DNA of 64,000 nucleotides from Planctomycetota bacterium (GTDB lineage Bacteria; Planctomycetota; Phycisphaerae; Phycisphaerales; UBA1924). A model generated the notes under the pieces. The model ran no database searches. It saw nothing but the letters and a program-made list of their open reading frames with translations, and had not been told where the DNA came from. Made by a program: the position numbers and the translations under genes. Below are positions 35,003 to 43,082 of this stretch, piece after piece (the stretch's first letter is position 1; every line of letters starts with the position of its first letter). The stretch spans positions 1 through 64,000 of the forward strand of contig JANRJM010000007.1 in assembly GCA_033763975.1 (NCBI GenBank), written 5' to 3'.

Positions 35003-36271
35003 CTAGCGGCTGCCCACGGCCCCGCCCGTTCCAGCCTCACCGCCCGGTCCACCCGGTCCACCCGGCCCGCCCGGTCCACCCGGTCCACCCGCGGGAGGGC
35101 CGACCATGACCTTCACCCCGTCGCGCAGCTTGAACGAGCCGTCCGCCGCGATGCGTTCGCCCGGCTTGACGCCCTCGAGCACGATGACGGAGTCGTCGAT
35201 CGCCGCCCCGAGCGTGACATACCGCTGCACGGCTCGGGTGTCGCCCCCGGCGGACGGCTGGCCGATGACGAACACCGAGTTTGCGTGCGCCGCGCGACGG
35301 ATGGCGGTGGACGGCACGACGACGCGCGTCGTCGGGGCCGCGATCGGCACGCGCACCTGGATGAACATCCCGGGGACCAGCACGCCCCGCGAGTTATCCA
35401 CCACCGCGCGCACGCGCAGGTTGCGGGTGTCTCGGCTCACGGTCGCGTCCACCGCGACCACGTCGATGCGGATCGGCTCGTCGCCCAGCAGCGGGGCCGA
35501 CGCCATGACCGACGTGCCCAGCGTCACGAGCGGGGAATACTGCTGCGGGATCGCGAAGTCGAGGTAGATCGTGTCGGTCAGTTCCTGCAGGCCGACCACG
35601 TCGACCCCCTCGGCCAGGTACTGGCCCTCGTGCACCGAGCGCATGCCCGCGCGGGCGCGGAAGGGCGCCCGGATCGTGAGCTTCGCGAGGCGCACTTCCA
35701 CCTGGGCGGCCCGGGCCTTGGCCTGGTCCACCTCCGCCAGCCAGCGCAGGCGGTCGGCCTGCACGGTGTCGAGCCGCGAGCGGGCACGGTCGATCTCGAG
35801 CTCCGCGACGGCCCCGCGCGACTGCACGTCCGACAGGCGCTGCAGTTCCAGCTGCGCCAGCGCGACCTGCGTGTCGGTGGTGGCGACGTTGGCCTCGGCG
35901 ACGCGCACCGAGGCGATCGCCGCCTCGAGATCGGCCCGTTCCGTCGCGTCGTCGAGCTTCAGGAGTTCCTCGCCCGCCTCCACCACGTCGCCCGACTGGA
36001 ACCCCACGTGCGTCACCACGCCGGGGAGTTCGTTCCGCACGACCACGGAGCGCACCGCGACGACAGTGCCGACCAGGTCGGCGGTCTCCTGGTACGGGAC
36101 CTCGCGCGCTTCGACGATCTGGACGGTCTCGAACGGCTCGAAGGCGGCCTCCCCGCCGCCGGGCGGGCCCGCGTCCGGCGCGGGTCGGGACGTGTACATC
36201 ACGAGCAGCCCGCCCGCCGCCACGACGATCACGCACGCGAGCACGATGCCCACCACAGTCGCACGCTTCAT
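35003..36271 (-). CDS. RND periplasmic adaptor (HlyD/AcrA type)
   Basis: 422 residues with an N-terminal membrane anchor (about 5-27). The lipoyl/hairpin region starts VRNELPGVVTHVGFQSGDVV and runs through an alpha hairpin (about 110-190, VAEANVATTDTQVALAQLEL), followed by a beta-barrel and the MP domain (VVVPSTAIRR...VGPPAGG). The C-terminus is a run of five GGP units, matched by a tandem repeat in the DNA at 35041-35095. Its ATG overlaps the tetR stop (ATGA), so it is coupled. It bridges the permease to an outer-membrane channel. Confidence 0.95.
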   Translation of the reverse strand: MKRATVVGIVLACVIVVAAGGLLVMYTSRPAPDAGPPGGGEAAFEPFETVQIVEAREVPYQETADLVGTVVAVRSVVVRNELPGVVTHVGFQSGDVVEAGEELLKLDDATERADLEAAIASVRVAEANVATTDTQVALAQLELQRLSDVQSRGAVAELEIDRARSRLDTVQADRLRWLAEVDQAKARAAQVEVRLAKLTIRAPFRARAGMRSVHEGQYLAEGVDVVGLQELTDTIYLDFAIPQQYSPLVTLGTSVMASAPLLGDEPIRIDVVAVDATVSRDTRNLRVRAVVDNSRGVLVPGMFIQVRVPIAAPTTRVVVPSTAIRRAAHANSVFVIGQPSAGGDTRAVQRYVTLGAAIDDSVIVLEGVKPGERIAADGSFKLRDGVKVMVGPPAGGPGGPGGPGGPGGPGGEAGTGGAVGSR

Positions 36272-36912
36272 CTCGACCCTCCTCGCTTCGAACGCTCTTG
36301 CGTGGCACGTGTGGACAGGGCGCGGGATCCGCGCCGCGCCGGGGAAGCGCCGGTGCGCGACCCCTCGCCCTGCACCAGCGGCTCGAGCACCTTGCGCACG
36401 CGCTTCATGAGCGCGGCGTCCACGGGCGCCAGCCCGAGCACGCGGCACAGCCAGAGCCCGTCGAGCGCGGCGATCACCACGTCGCCCACGCCCGGGGGCA
36501 GCCCGTCCCGCGACAGCCGTTCGCGCATCTCGCCCGAGACGGCGCGCATCGGCTCGATCAGGCTGGGGTTCTGCGCAAGGGCCGCGAACACCGCGCACGA
36601 ACTCTGGCGGCACTGCTCGCTCCACTCCTGCTCGTCGGCCAGGTGGCTGAGCAGCCCGCGGGCCATGCGCCCGGACCCGGGCGGCACGCGCTCGTACGCC
36701 TCCAGCGAGCAGGCGCGCCAGTGTTCGGCGCAGCGCTGCACCATGCCCTCGATCAGCCGGTCCTTGCTCGGAAAGTGGTGCAGCAGCCCGCCCTTGCTGA
36801 TCCCCGCCTCCGCCGCCACCGCCTCCAGCGTCACCGAGCCGATGCCCTGGCGCACGACGACCGTCTCGGCGGCGTCGAGGATGCGGTCGCGCAGGGCGGG
36901 CGGGTGGTCCAT
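36268..36912 (-). CDS. TetR family repressor of the RND operon
   Basis: 214 residues. The N-terminal HTH DRILDAAETVVVRQGIGSVT leads to LEAVAAEAGISKGGLLHHF, classic TetR. The C-terminal ligand domain is helical and unassigned. Two palindromes (ACCGTCCGGACGGT and CCGTCCGGACGG) lie just upstream of the start, so autoregulation and control of the downstream adaptor and permease is the expected logic. It overlaps the adaptor start by 4 bp. Confidence 0.94.
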   Translation of the reverse strand: MDHPPALRDRILDAAETVVVRQGIGSVTLEAVAAEAGISKGGLLHHFPSKDRLIEGMVQRCAEHWRACSLEAYERVPPGSGRMARGLLSHLADEQEWSEQCRQSSCAVFAALAQNPSLIEPMRAVSGEMRERLSRDGLPPGVGDVVIAALDGLWLCRVLGLAPVDAALMKRVRKVLEPLVQGEGSRTGASPARRGSRALSTRATQERSKRGGSR

Positions 36913-36922
36913 GTCCAAGAGT

Positions 36923-36958
36923 ACCGTCCGGACGGTCGGAGTCAAACCGTCCGGACGG
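36923..36958. promoter_or_regulatory. Two tandem palindromic operators for TetR
   Basis: ACCGTCCGGACGGT (36923-36936) is a perfect 14-bp palindrome. CCGTCCGGACGG (36947-36958) is a 12-bp palindrome with the same core, 24 bases away centre to centre. They begin 10 bases from the tetR start; the second overlaps the 3' end of the SRPBCC gene, whose final VRTV is encoded by it. Spacing and perfect symmetry fit a TetR-type operator pair that represses tetR-adaptor-permease. Confidence 0.75.
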
Positions 36959-37478
36959 ACGGCCCACCCCCCGCCGCCCGCTCGGCGCGCGAGCGGATCA
37001 TCCCCAGCCCGTGCTCCCACCCCATCGCCACGCCCTCGGTGTGCTCGCTGAGCAGCAGCCCCATCGCGCGGTGCACCAGTTCCAGGACCGATCCGCCCCC
37101 CGGGGCCTGCGTCACGCGGTACTGCACGAAGTTCGCCGCGGGGTACGACATGAACATGGGCCCGCACAGCTCCAGCAGCGTCGGGGGCTTGATCACCTGC
37201 ACGTGCCCCCACAGGTGCCCGCGCCCGTCGCCCAGGTCTCGGAACCACCGCCCGCCGGGCCAGGCCTCCACCCGCATCTGCATCGACCGCCCGTCCGGCA
37301 GCACGCTCCCCGGGCCCATCTCCTCCAGGATCGCATCGAACACCACCTCGGGCGGCGCGTCGATCTCGATGCGTCGCTCGATGCGCAGCGTGCGCACCGG
37401 CTCCTGCGGGGCGTCGACGCTGGCGGGCGTTGCGTGGGGCGCGAGGGGGACGCTGGCGTTCGTCGGGCGGGTCGACAT
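36942..37478 (-). CDS. SRPBCC (START/AHSA1-like) domain protein
   Basis: 178 residues with the SRPBCC helix-grip pattern: IERRIEIDAPPEVVFDAILE, MRVEAWPGGRWFRDLGDGRG and the C-terminal helix GVAMGWEHGLGMIRSRAE. These bind hydrophobic ligands; AHSA1-like members often sit downstream of an ArsR regulator, as here (4-bp gap). The 3' end contains one copy of the TetR operator. Function otherwise unknown. Confidence 0.88.
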   Translation of the reverse strand: MSTRPTNASVPLAPHATPASVDAPQEPVRTLRIERRIEIDAPPEVVFDAILEEMGPGSVLPDGRSMQMRVEAWPGGRWFRDLGDGRGHLWGHVQVIKPPTLLELCGPMFMSYPAANFVQYRVTQAPGGGSVLELVHRAMGLLLSEHTEGVAMGWEHGLGMIRSRAERAAGGGPSVRTV

Positions 37479-37482
37479 CGGG

Positions 37483-37863
37483 CTACTCCTTGGTGTGCGG
37501 GGATCCGCGGCTCGCCCGGTTCGCCCGGCGTTCCGCGCGCTGCTTGATGCGGTCGAGGTGCGTGGTCCAGTGCTGCTCGAGCGCCGCGACCCAGTCGTAC
37601 ACGGGCTTGAGCGCCGGGCCGTTCAGTTCGTAGATGCGCTGGCGCCCGCGGCGCTCAACCCGCACGAGCCCGACCTCCCGCAGGATCGCGAGGTGCTTGG
37701 ACACGCTGGGCTGCGGGATCTGCATCGCGTCCACGAGGTCGCCCGCGGGCGTTGGCCCCTGCCGCGCGAGCAGGTCGATCAGCCGGCGTCGTCGAGGCTC
37801 GGCGATCGCCGCGAACGCGTCGGCGGGCGGGGGCTCGGGCGATTGCACGGGCGAGGCGGGCAT
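37483..37863 (-). CDS. ArsR family transcriptional regulator
   Basis: 126 residues, winged helix. The HTH covers PTPAGDLVDAMQIPQPSVSK followed by HLAILREVGLV, and the wing is RRGRQRIYEL. There is no Cys in the helix region, so it is not a metal-thiolate sensor of the SmtB/ArsR Cys type; it belongs with the ArsR-SRPBCC pairs. It is followed after 4 bp by the SRPBCC gene. An inverted repeat 9 bases upstream of its start is a candidate operator. Confidence 0.92.
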   Translation of the reverse strand: MPASPVQSPEPPPADAFAAIAEPRRRRLIDLLARQGPTPAGDLVDAMQIPQPSVSKHLAILREVGLVRVERRGRQRIYELNGPALKPVYDWVAALEQHWTTHLDRIKQRAERRANRASRGSPHTKE

Positions 37864-37871
37864 GGGCGGAT

Positions 37872-37893
37872 CATATTCCCGTTCAAGAATATG
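37872..37893. promoter_or_regulatory. Inverted repeat upstream of arsR-type gene
   Basis: CATATTC, 8 bases, then GAATATG: a perfect 7-bp dyad, notably AT-rich in a GC-rich context, 9 bases upstream of the ArsR start. ArsR proteins bind such dyads over their promoters. It also marks the edge of the TauE remnant. Confidence 0.6.
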
Positions 37894-38144
37894 TCAACCC
37901 CGAACTGCCGCCGTGGGTCCGCGGGGGAATCGCTGGCAGCCTCGTCGGCAACGTGCTCGCCGCGCGCATCCGCCAGAGCACTCTGAAGCGCATCTTTGCC
38001 GTGTTCCTGGTGGCGATGGCCGGGTTCATCCTGGTTCGCCAGGCGCCACGGGTGCTCGCGAGCGCCGACGCAGATGCCGCCGACCTCGCCCCGCCGGCAG
38101 TGTTGCATTTGGAACCCATCGGCGCCGTGGCGACTCTCAACTGA
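37894..38144 (+). pseudogene. TauE/SafE-like permease, C-terminal remnant
   Basis: The frame reads VGNVLAARIRQSTLKRIFAV followed by FLVAMAGFILVRQAP and a Pro/Ala-rich tail, which matches the last membrane helices of sulfite exporter TauE/SafE proteins. No start codon or upstream helices exist in this frame: left of it is the ArsR promoter and gene on the other strand. So most of the gene is deleted. The adjacent rhodanese supports an original sulfur-transport role. Confidence 0.6.
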
Positions 38145-38217
38145 TGGGGCGTACGCAACGCCCACGCTGGTGCGCGGCCGCGGGCCGCACCAGAGCGACA
38201 CGATGAAGGAGGACACG

Positions 38218-38853
38218 ATGACCATGACAAGCGCCAGCCGAACCGCCCCGACCGGAGCACTGCAGCCGGTGCCCGCCGACGCCGCCATCGCGGCGCAGGC
38301 CGAGCCTCGCGAAGTGCGCCGTTGGCTGCAATCGGGCGAGTGCGTGCTGCTGGACGTGCGAGAAGCCGACGAGCACGCCCGCGAGCGCATCGCCGGTGCG
38401 AAGCTGCTGCCGCTCTCGAAGTTCGATCCCGCCCACGCCGCGTCCATGGTGCGCGCCGGACAGAAGCTCGTCGTGCACTGCCGCAGCGGTCGACGGTCGG
38501 CGGACGCCTGCCGCCTGGCGGCGTCGCTGGCCGCGTCGGGCGTGCAGGTCGTGAACATGACGGGCGGGATCGAGGCCTGGAAGAAGGACGCGCTGCCCGT
38601 CGAGGTCGACTCGCGGGTTTCGGGCATTAGTGTCATGCGCCAGGTGCAGTTGGTGATCGGCGTGGGCGTGCTCGGCGGGAGCGCGCTCGCGTGGTTCGTC
38701 GATCCTCGGTTCGTCGCGCTGCCCGCCTTCTTCGGGGCCGGCCTCACATTCGCCGGCGCCACCGGCACCTGCGCCCTCGCCACGCTGATCGGCAAAATGC
38801 CCTGGAATCGGGCCAAGACCGGCGGATCGTGCTCCACCGGCACGTGCGGCTAA
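38218..38853 (+). CDS. Rhodanese-domain protein with two-helix membrane tail
   Basis: 211 residues from the ATG at 38218 (AAGGAGG 5 bases upstream). Rhodanese domain about 25-125, with the active-site loop VVHCRSGRRSADACRL (catalytic Cys). A DUF2892-like hydrophobic part (about 140-190) carries two transmembrane segments. The end is Cys-rich: GGSCSTGTCG. It probably moves sulfane sulfur at the inner membrane and belongs with the truncated TauE gene next door. Confidence 0.9.
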   Translation: MTMTSASRTAPTGALQPVPADAAIAAQAEPREVRRWLQSGECVLLDVREADEHARERIAGAKLLPLSKFDPAHAASMVRAGQKLVVHCRSGRRSADACRLAASLAASGVQVVNMTGGIEAWKKDALPVEVDSRVSGISVMRQVQLVIGVGVLGGSALAWFVDPRFVALPAFFGAGLTFAGATGTCALATLIGKMPWNRAKTGGSCSTGTCG

Positions 38854-38897
38854 CCCTGGCCGACGGCGACCCGCCCCCGCAACACCCGGAGGTCATC

Positions 38898-39266
38898 ATG
38901 CATCACGACGCGAGTTCGTTCTATGAATCCTGGCCCGCCACCATGAACGCCATGAAGGCGATGCCCGGCGGCTGGGACATCGGCAAGGCCTTCGCCCCCT
39001 TCTTTCAGGGGATCATGAAGGACACCGCCGCCGAAGGCGGGCTGTCGGCCAAGCACAAGGAACTCGTCGCGCTGGGCGTCGGCGTATCGTCGCGGTGCGA
39101 GCCGTGCATCTACGCCCACGTCGAGAAGTGTCTGAAGGCGGGGGCCACGCCGCGCGAGGTCATGGACGCCGCGGGAGTCGCCGTGATGATGGGCGGCGGC
39201 CCGGTGTATACATATGTGCCGGTCGTCGCCGCCGCGCTCCGCCATTGGGAAGCCGCGGCGCGGTGA
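38898..39266 (+). CDS. AhpD-like carboxymuconolactone decarboxylase-family protein
   Basis: 122 residues. The redox motif is VGVSSRCEPCIYAHVEKC (CxxC and His), typical of AhpD-like proteins, preceded by LSAKHKELVALG. CGGAGG lies upstream of the ATG. It sits between rhodanese and a DUF442-like lipoprotein, 44 and 64 bp away, all in one direction, so one operon with a sulfur or redox theme is likely. It is distinct from the AhpD-like protein at 28.5 kb. Confidence 0.88.
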   Translation: MHHDASSFYESWPATMNAMKAMPGGWDIGKAFAPFFQGIMKDTAAEGGLSAKHKELVALGVGVSSRCEPCIYAHVEKCLKAGATPREVMDAAGVAVMMGGGPVYTYVPVVAAALRHWEAAAR

Positions 39267-39330
39267 CCCGCGATCAACGCCGGGCCCGTGCGCGGCGTGG
39301 GGCGAACGTTTGAACCCGAGGAGAACTGCG

Positions 39331-40485
39331 ATGCGGCTCGACTGTGAAACGCAAGACGGACGACCGGTGCGTGCGGCCCTCGCCGCCCCGCTCGCCGCGG
39401 CACTCGGCGCGGGGTTCGCCGCCGCGCTGGCGATGACATCGTGCGCGGGCAAGGCCTCAACGCCGGGCACCGGCGCAACCTCCGCGATGCATGCCACGCC
39501 GCCCGCCGATGACCCGTACCCCGGCGTAAACACCGTGGCGCGCGACCGCGACGTCTGGCAGCAGCTCCTCTCCGACCACGCGAAGATCCGGCGCGTGCTC
39601 CGCCACTCGCAGAACGGCGAGACGGGCGTCGTCGAGACCCTCACCGAGAGCGACGACCCCGAGGTTGCGGCACGCATCATCGACCACGCGAAGGCCATGC
39701 AGGCCCGGATGAAGGTCGGCGCGAACGTCCGAATCTGGGACCCGGTCTTCAGGGAACTCTTCCAGAATCACGCGCGCGTCACGCTCGTCGTGACGCCCAC
39801 CGAATCGGGCGTCAAGATCGTCGAGTCGAGCGACGACCCGGAGACCATCGCCCTCATGCGGTCGCACGCGATCGGCGTGAGCGCGTTCGTACGCCACGGG
39901 CACGCCATCGGGAGCGAACCCACCGCGCGCCTGCAGGTCGGCGCGCCGCTCCCGCCCGACGAGGTCGCGATCGGCGGCCTGCCGCACCGCTTCCTGCTTC
40001 GCCAGCCCACGCCCGAGCAGCTCGCCCTGCTCCGTGCGCAGGGCGTCGGGCGCGTCGTCAACTTCCGCCGGCACGACGAGCACGCGGCGTACGACGAGGC
40101 CGCCGCCGCCTCCGCCGCCGGCGCGACGTATTGCAACATCCCCTTCAAGGACGCCACGGAACTCACCGACGACGTCTTCGCGGCGGCACGCGCCGAGTAC
40201 GCGCGGGCGGCCGAGCAAGACCTGGTCCTCGCGCCGCACTGCCGCACCGGCAACCGCGTCGGCCCCGGGCTCGCGGCGTACCTGGCCATCGACCTCGGCG
40301 TCGATGTGGACCGCGCCATCCGGGCCGCCCAGGCCGTCGGCATGTCCAGCCCGCAACTCGAGCGCACGACGCGGGACTACATCCGTCGCAACGCCCCGAC
40401 CGCGCCCCGCCCCGACACGGCACGCCCCGACACGGCACGCCCCGACGCGAGCGCCGCCCAGCCGCGGAAACAGCCGCCTGCGTGA
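39331..40485 (+). CDS. Lipoprotein with DUF442 (BLH)-type phosphatase-like domain
   Basis: 384 residues. The N-terminus is hydrophobic with a plausible lipobox at AMTSC (about residue 36). An N-terminal domain of unknown family (about 65-205) starts VARDRDVWQQLLSDHAKIRR. The C-terminal domain (about 215-345) has VVNFRRHDEHAAYDE and the active-site loop APHCRTGNRVGPG, a rhodanese/DUF442-type CX4R. The family includes the beta-lactamase-hydrolase-like domain of sulfide-metabolism genes. The last 40 residues are repetitive Pro/Asp/Thr. Confidence 0.75.
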   Translation: MRLDCETQDGRPVRAALAAPLAAALGAGFAAALAMTSCAGKASTPGTGATSAMHATPPADDPYPGVNTVARDRDVWQQLLSDHAKIRRVLRHSQNGETGVVETLTESDDPEVAARIIDHAKAMQARMKVGANVRIWDPVFRELFQNHARVTLVVTPTESGVKIVESSDDPETIALMRSHAIGVSAFVRHGHAIGSEPTARLQVGAPLPPDEVAIGGLPHRFLLRQPTPEQLALLRAQGVGRVVNFRRHDEHAAYDEAAAASAAGATYCNIPFKDATELTDDVFAAARAEYARAAEQDLVLAPHCRTGNRVGPGLAAYLAIDLGVDVDRAIRAAQAVGMSSPQLERTTRDYIRRNAPTAPRPDTARPDTARPDASAAQPRKQPPA

Positions 40486-40854
40486 ACTTTGCGACCAGGC
40501 GGGTATCCGTGGCCCGCAGTTCGGCGTCGCTCCGCATGTGTAGCACGGCAAGTTGCGCCGATGTCGAACGCTCGTACCCTCGCGGCAAGTGGCATTGACA
40601 TCGAAATGAAGCTGTCCCTGTCACGACTTGCGTCCTCGCAAGTCAGTGCGCCCCTGTAGTGCCGCAGCACCGACATCGAATCTCCGATGCGGTGGCACGG
40701 CTTTCACCACCTTCGATGCCGCCGGTCTCTGATGCCTACGGCCGCGTCGAGGACCGCTGGGACCGCACCGAACCACGCTCCCCGACGGCCCGGCCGACCT
40801 CCGCCTCGGGCACAGGCGCCCCGGCGAACGGTCCGTTGGATATCCTCCGCACGA
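40486..40854. other. 369-bp intergenic with perfect hairpin
   Basis: No gene is supported here. GACTTGCG-tcct-CGCAAGTC (40625-40644) is an 8-bp perfect stem without a T-run. Two GACATCGAA copies lie nearby. The stretch separates the sulfur group from the metal-efflux cluster and should contain the promoter of the latter. Confidence 0.5.
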
Positions 40855-41019
40855 GTGACGACGACGTCCGCCGATGCTCGACGGCCGCGCACCACCGCAC
40901 GGGTGGAGTGGCTACGCCGCGCGGTGGCGCTGCTGCTCATCGTGCCCCTGCTGATTCTGGGAACGTTCGGCGGCTATTCGATCCTGGCGCATAGCCACCA
41001 CGGGCATGACGGGCACTAG
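40855..41019 (+). CDS. Small membrane peptide with His-rich tail
   Basis: 54 residues from the GTG at 40855. One strong hydrophobic segment (AVALLLIVPLLILGTFGGYS) ends in AHSHHGHDGH. The reading frame continues past its TAG (41017-41019) directly into the next ORF (His-Val-Ala at 41020 on), so the two may be one gene broken by a nonsense codon. It heads the metal-efflux cluster; metal binding is suggested by the His run. Confidence 0.55.
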   Translation: MTTTSADARRPRTTARVEWLRRAVALLLIVPLLILGTFGGYSILAHSHHGHDGH

Positions 41020-41022
41020 CAC

Positions 41023-41436
41023 GTGGCGACTTCCCGCGATGGGGCGGTCGCGGCGGGTGTTCGCCACCGGGCCCGCCATGACGTCGGGCAGCGCGGCGCG
41101 CCGGAACGCGCGCACGGGCATTGCCACTTCGGCGACGTTCACGTCGACGGACAGGCTGAAGACGGCCGGACCCCGCCGTCGCCGGATCATCCGGACGACG
41201 GGACGCTCATCACATTGCCGGACCACGATCCGGTGGTGACGCGCGGCGCGTCTGTCGCGTTCGAGGCGGTGGTGGGGCACATCGCGGTCATCGTCGCGTG
41301 GATGATGGTGCCCGATCGGCGAGCCGCCACGGACGAAGCCGACCCGGGGGGCGTTCGCGCCGGCCTTCCGCGCCACCTGTGCGCGCTCAGCGCGTGCGAC
41401 CGCCTGCTGCGGACGAGCCGCGCCTTCCTGATCTAG
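41023..41436 (+). CDS. His/Asp-rich protein, downstream half of interrupted gene
   Basis: 137 residues from the GTG at 41023, 3 bases after the previous stop and in the same frame. Contains HGHCHFGDVHVDG, LITLPDHDP, one hydrophobic segment (AFEAVVGHIAVIVAWMMV) and a conserved-looking tail LHRxLCALSACDRLLRTSR type. No known domain recognised. Position before a CzcCBA-type pump and its His/Cys content suggest a metal-handling accessory. Codon use looks normal for the region, unlike its shadows in other frames. Confidence 0.5.
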   Translation: MATSRDGAVAAGVRHRARHDVGQRGAPERAHGHCHFGDVHVDGQAEDGRTPPSPDHPDDGTLITLPDHDPVVTRGASVAFEAVVGHIAVIVAWMMVPDRRAATDEADPGGVRAGLPRHLCALSACDRLLRTSRAFLI

Positions 41437-41614
41437 GTGATGTTCGTGCCCGCCCGCGCGTTCTGCGCGGCGTAATGGTCCTTTCCGCGCGCACTTGGTG
41501 CGCCGCGGCTTTGCATCACCGGACGTACCCGTCTCTCACGAACACGGTTCCACCCCCGCGCCGGCGCCGGCCTTGCGATGCCGAGTCGATCGGCCGGGGA
41601 ACCCAGTCGCAGCC

Positions 41615-43051
41615 ATGCCGCTCCACATTTCGCAGGTCATGTTCCGAGTGCGCGTCGCCCTGGGCGGCGGGGCGTTGCTTGTCGCCGCGGGATGCCGGAC
41701 GTACGAGCCCCGCCCGCTCGATCTCGACGGCGCGCGCGCCGCGTGGCTGGCCCGCTCGCCCTCGGACAACAGCGTCCGCGAGTTCGCCGCCTCGCTCGCC
41801 CGGCGTCCGGATGATCCGACGTTCCATCCCGCCGATGGGCTGACCCTCGGCGAGGGCGAGGTCGTCGCGCTCGTCTTCAACGCCGACCTCCGGCGAGCGC
41901 GGCTGGAAGCGGGCGTCATACGCGCCACCGCCGACCACGCCGGGCTGTGGCACGATCCCGTCCTAGGGGTGGACTTGGAGCGTGTGGTTGCCAACGGCGG
42001 CGGCGCGAACCCGTGGGTCGTCGCGGGCACGCTCGGGCTGACTGTGCCGATCTCGGGCCGCCTGGACGCCGAGAAGGCCCGCGCCGGCGCCGAGCTCGCG
42101 GCCGAACTCGAAGAGGTCGCGGCTCTGGAGTGGGCCACCCGTGCCGCCCTGCGCGAACTGTGGGTCGAATGGTCCGCGGCGAGCGTGCGCCGAGAGGTCG
42201 GCGCCCGGTATGTCACCGCGCTCCGCGAGGTCGCCGGCCTTGCCGAAGCGCAGGAGAGTGCCGGATCGCTCACGCGGCTGGAGGCCCGAGCGTTCCGCGT
42301 GGAACTGGCGGCACGCGAGGCCGACCAGATCGCGCTCGATGCCCGGGCGCGCGAACTGGAGATTCAACTTCGCGCGATGATGGGTCTGGCGCCCGGGGCG
42401 GCCGCTGATCTTGTGCCGACCGTCGCGTTCGCGTTCTCCGGCGGCGAAGACGACGACGGCCTCCGAACCGCCCTCGAGCGCTCGAGCCCCGAGCTCGCCA
42501 GCGTCCGCGCACGGTACGAGGCGGCGGAAGCATCCCTCCGGACGGAGGTGCGAAAGCAATATCCCGATCTGGTGCTGGGCCCCGGCTACGGGCGTGACCA
42601 GGGCGACGACCGCGTGCTGCTGGGCCTGCAGGTGCCCGTGCCTCTGTGGAATCGCAACCGCCAGGGCGTGGCCGAGGCCGAGGCACGGCGCGAGTCGGCG
42701 CGCACGCGCTTCGAGACGACGTACGAGCACCTGGCCTCGCGCCTGGCCGTCGCGCTCGTGCGCCATGCCGCCGGGCGCGCCCAGCGCGAGTGGGTCGAGT
42801 CGGCGGTGGTCCCGCTGGCCGATGAGCAGGAGGCGGATGCGCGCCGCGTCGCCGCGCTGGGGCGGGTGGACACGCTTCTGCTGCTCGCCTCGCTGCAGGC
42901 CCAGCATGCGGCGCGCGTGCGACTCATCGACGCCCGCGCCGCGGAGGCGATCGGCGCCATCCGCGTCGCCGAACTCATCGGCCCCCCGCCCGTCGAGCCC
43001 CGATCCGAGTCAGTCGTGCCCTCCGAGTCGCGCCCCGCTCCCTCCAACTGA
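41615..43051 (+). CDS. Outer-membrane efflux channel (TolC/CzcC family)
   Basis: 478 residues from the ATG at 41615. Lipobox LLVAAGC at about residue 20. Two TolC-type helical repeats follow, with GVDLERVVANGGG and TVPISGRLDAEKARAGAELA in the first and LQVPVPLWNRNRQGVAEAEA in the second; the PISGR/PLWNRN landmarks are typical of CzcC/CusC. It forms the outer-membrane duct of the metal pump. It is the first gene of the pump set, followed after 31 bp by the adaptor gene. Confidence 0.9.
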   Translation: MPLHISQVMFRVRVALGGGALLVAAGCRTYEPRPLDLDGARAAWLARSPSDNSVREFAASLARRPDDPTFHPADGLTLGEGEVVALVFNADLRRARLEAGVIRATADHAGLWHDPVLGVDLERVVANGGGANPWVVAGTLGLTVPISGRLDAEKARAGAELAAELEEVAALEWATRAALRELWVEWSAASVRREVGARYVTALREVAGLAEAQESAGSLTRLEARAFRVELAAREADQIALDARARELEIQLRAMMGLAPGAAADLVPTVAFAFSGGEDDDGLRTALERSSPELASVRARYEAAEASLRTEVRKQYPDLVLGPGYGRDQGDDRVLLGLQVPVPLWNRNRQGVAEAEARRESARTRFETTYEHLASRLAVALVRHAAGRAQREWVESAVVPLADEQEADARRVAALGRVDTLLLLASLQAQHAARVRLIDARAAEAIGAIRVAELIGPPPVEPRSESVVPSESRPAPSN

Positions 43052-43082
43052 CGCCCCTCCCGGCACACCCCACGAGTCGACC

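Noticed and set aside
31215-35006. 1263-codon plus-strand open frame over the RND permease
   Set aside because: Same GC-shadow effect; the minus-strand permease is complete with all family motifs.
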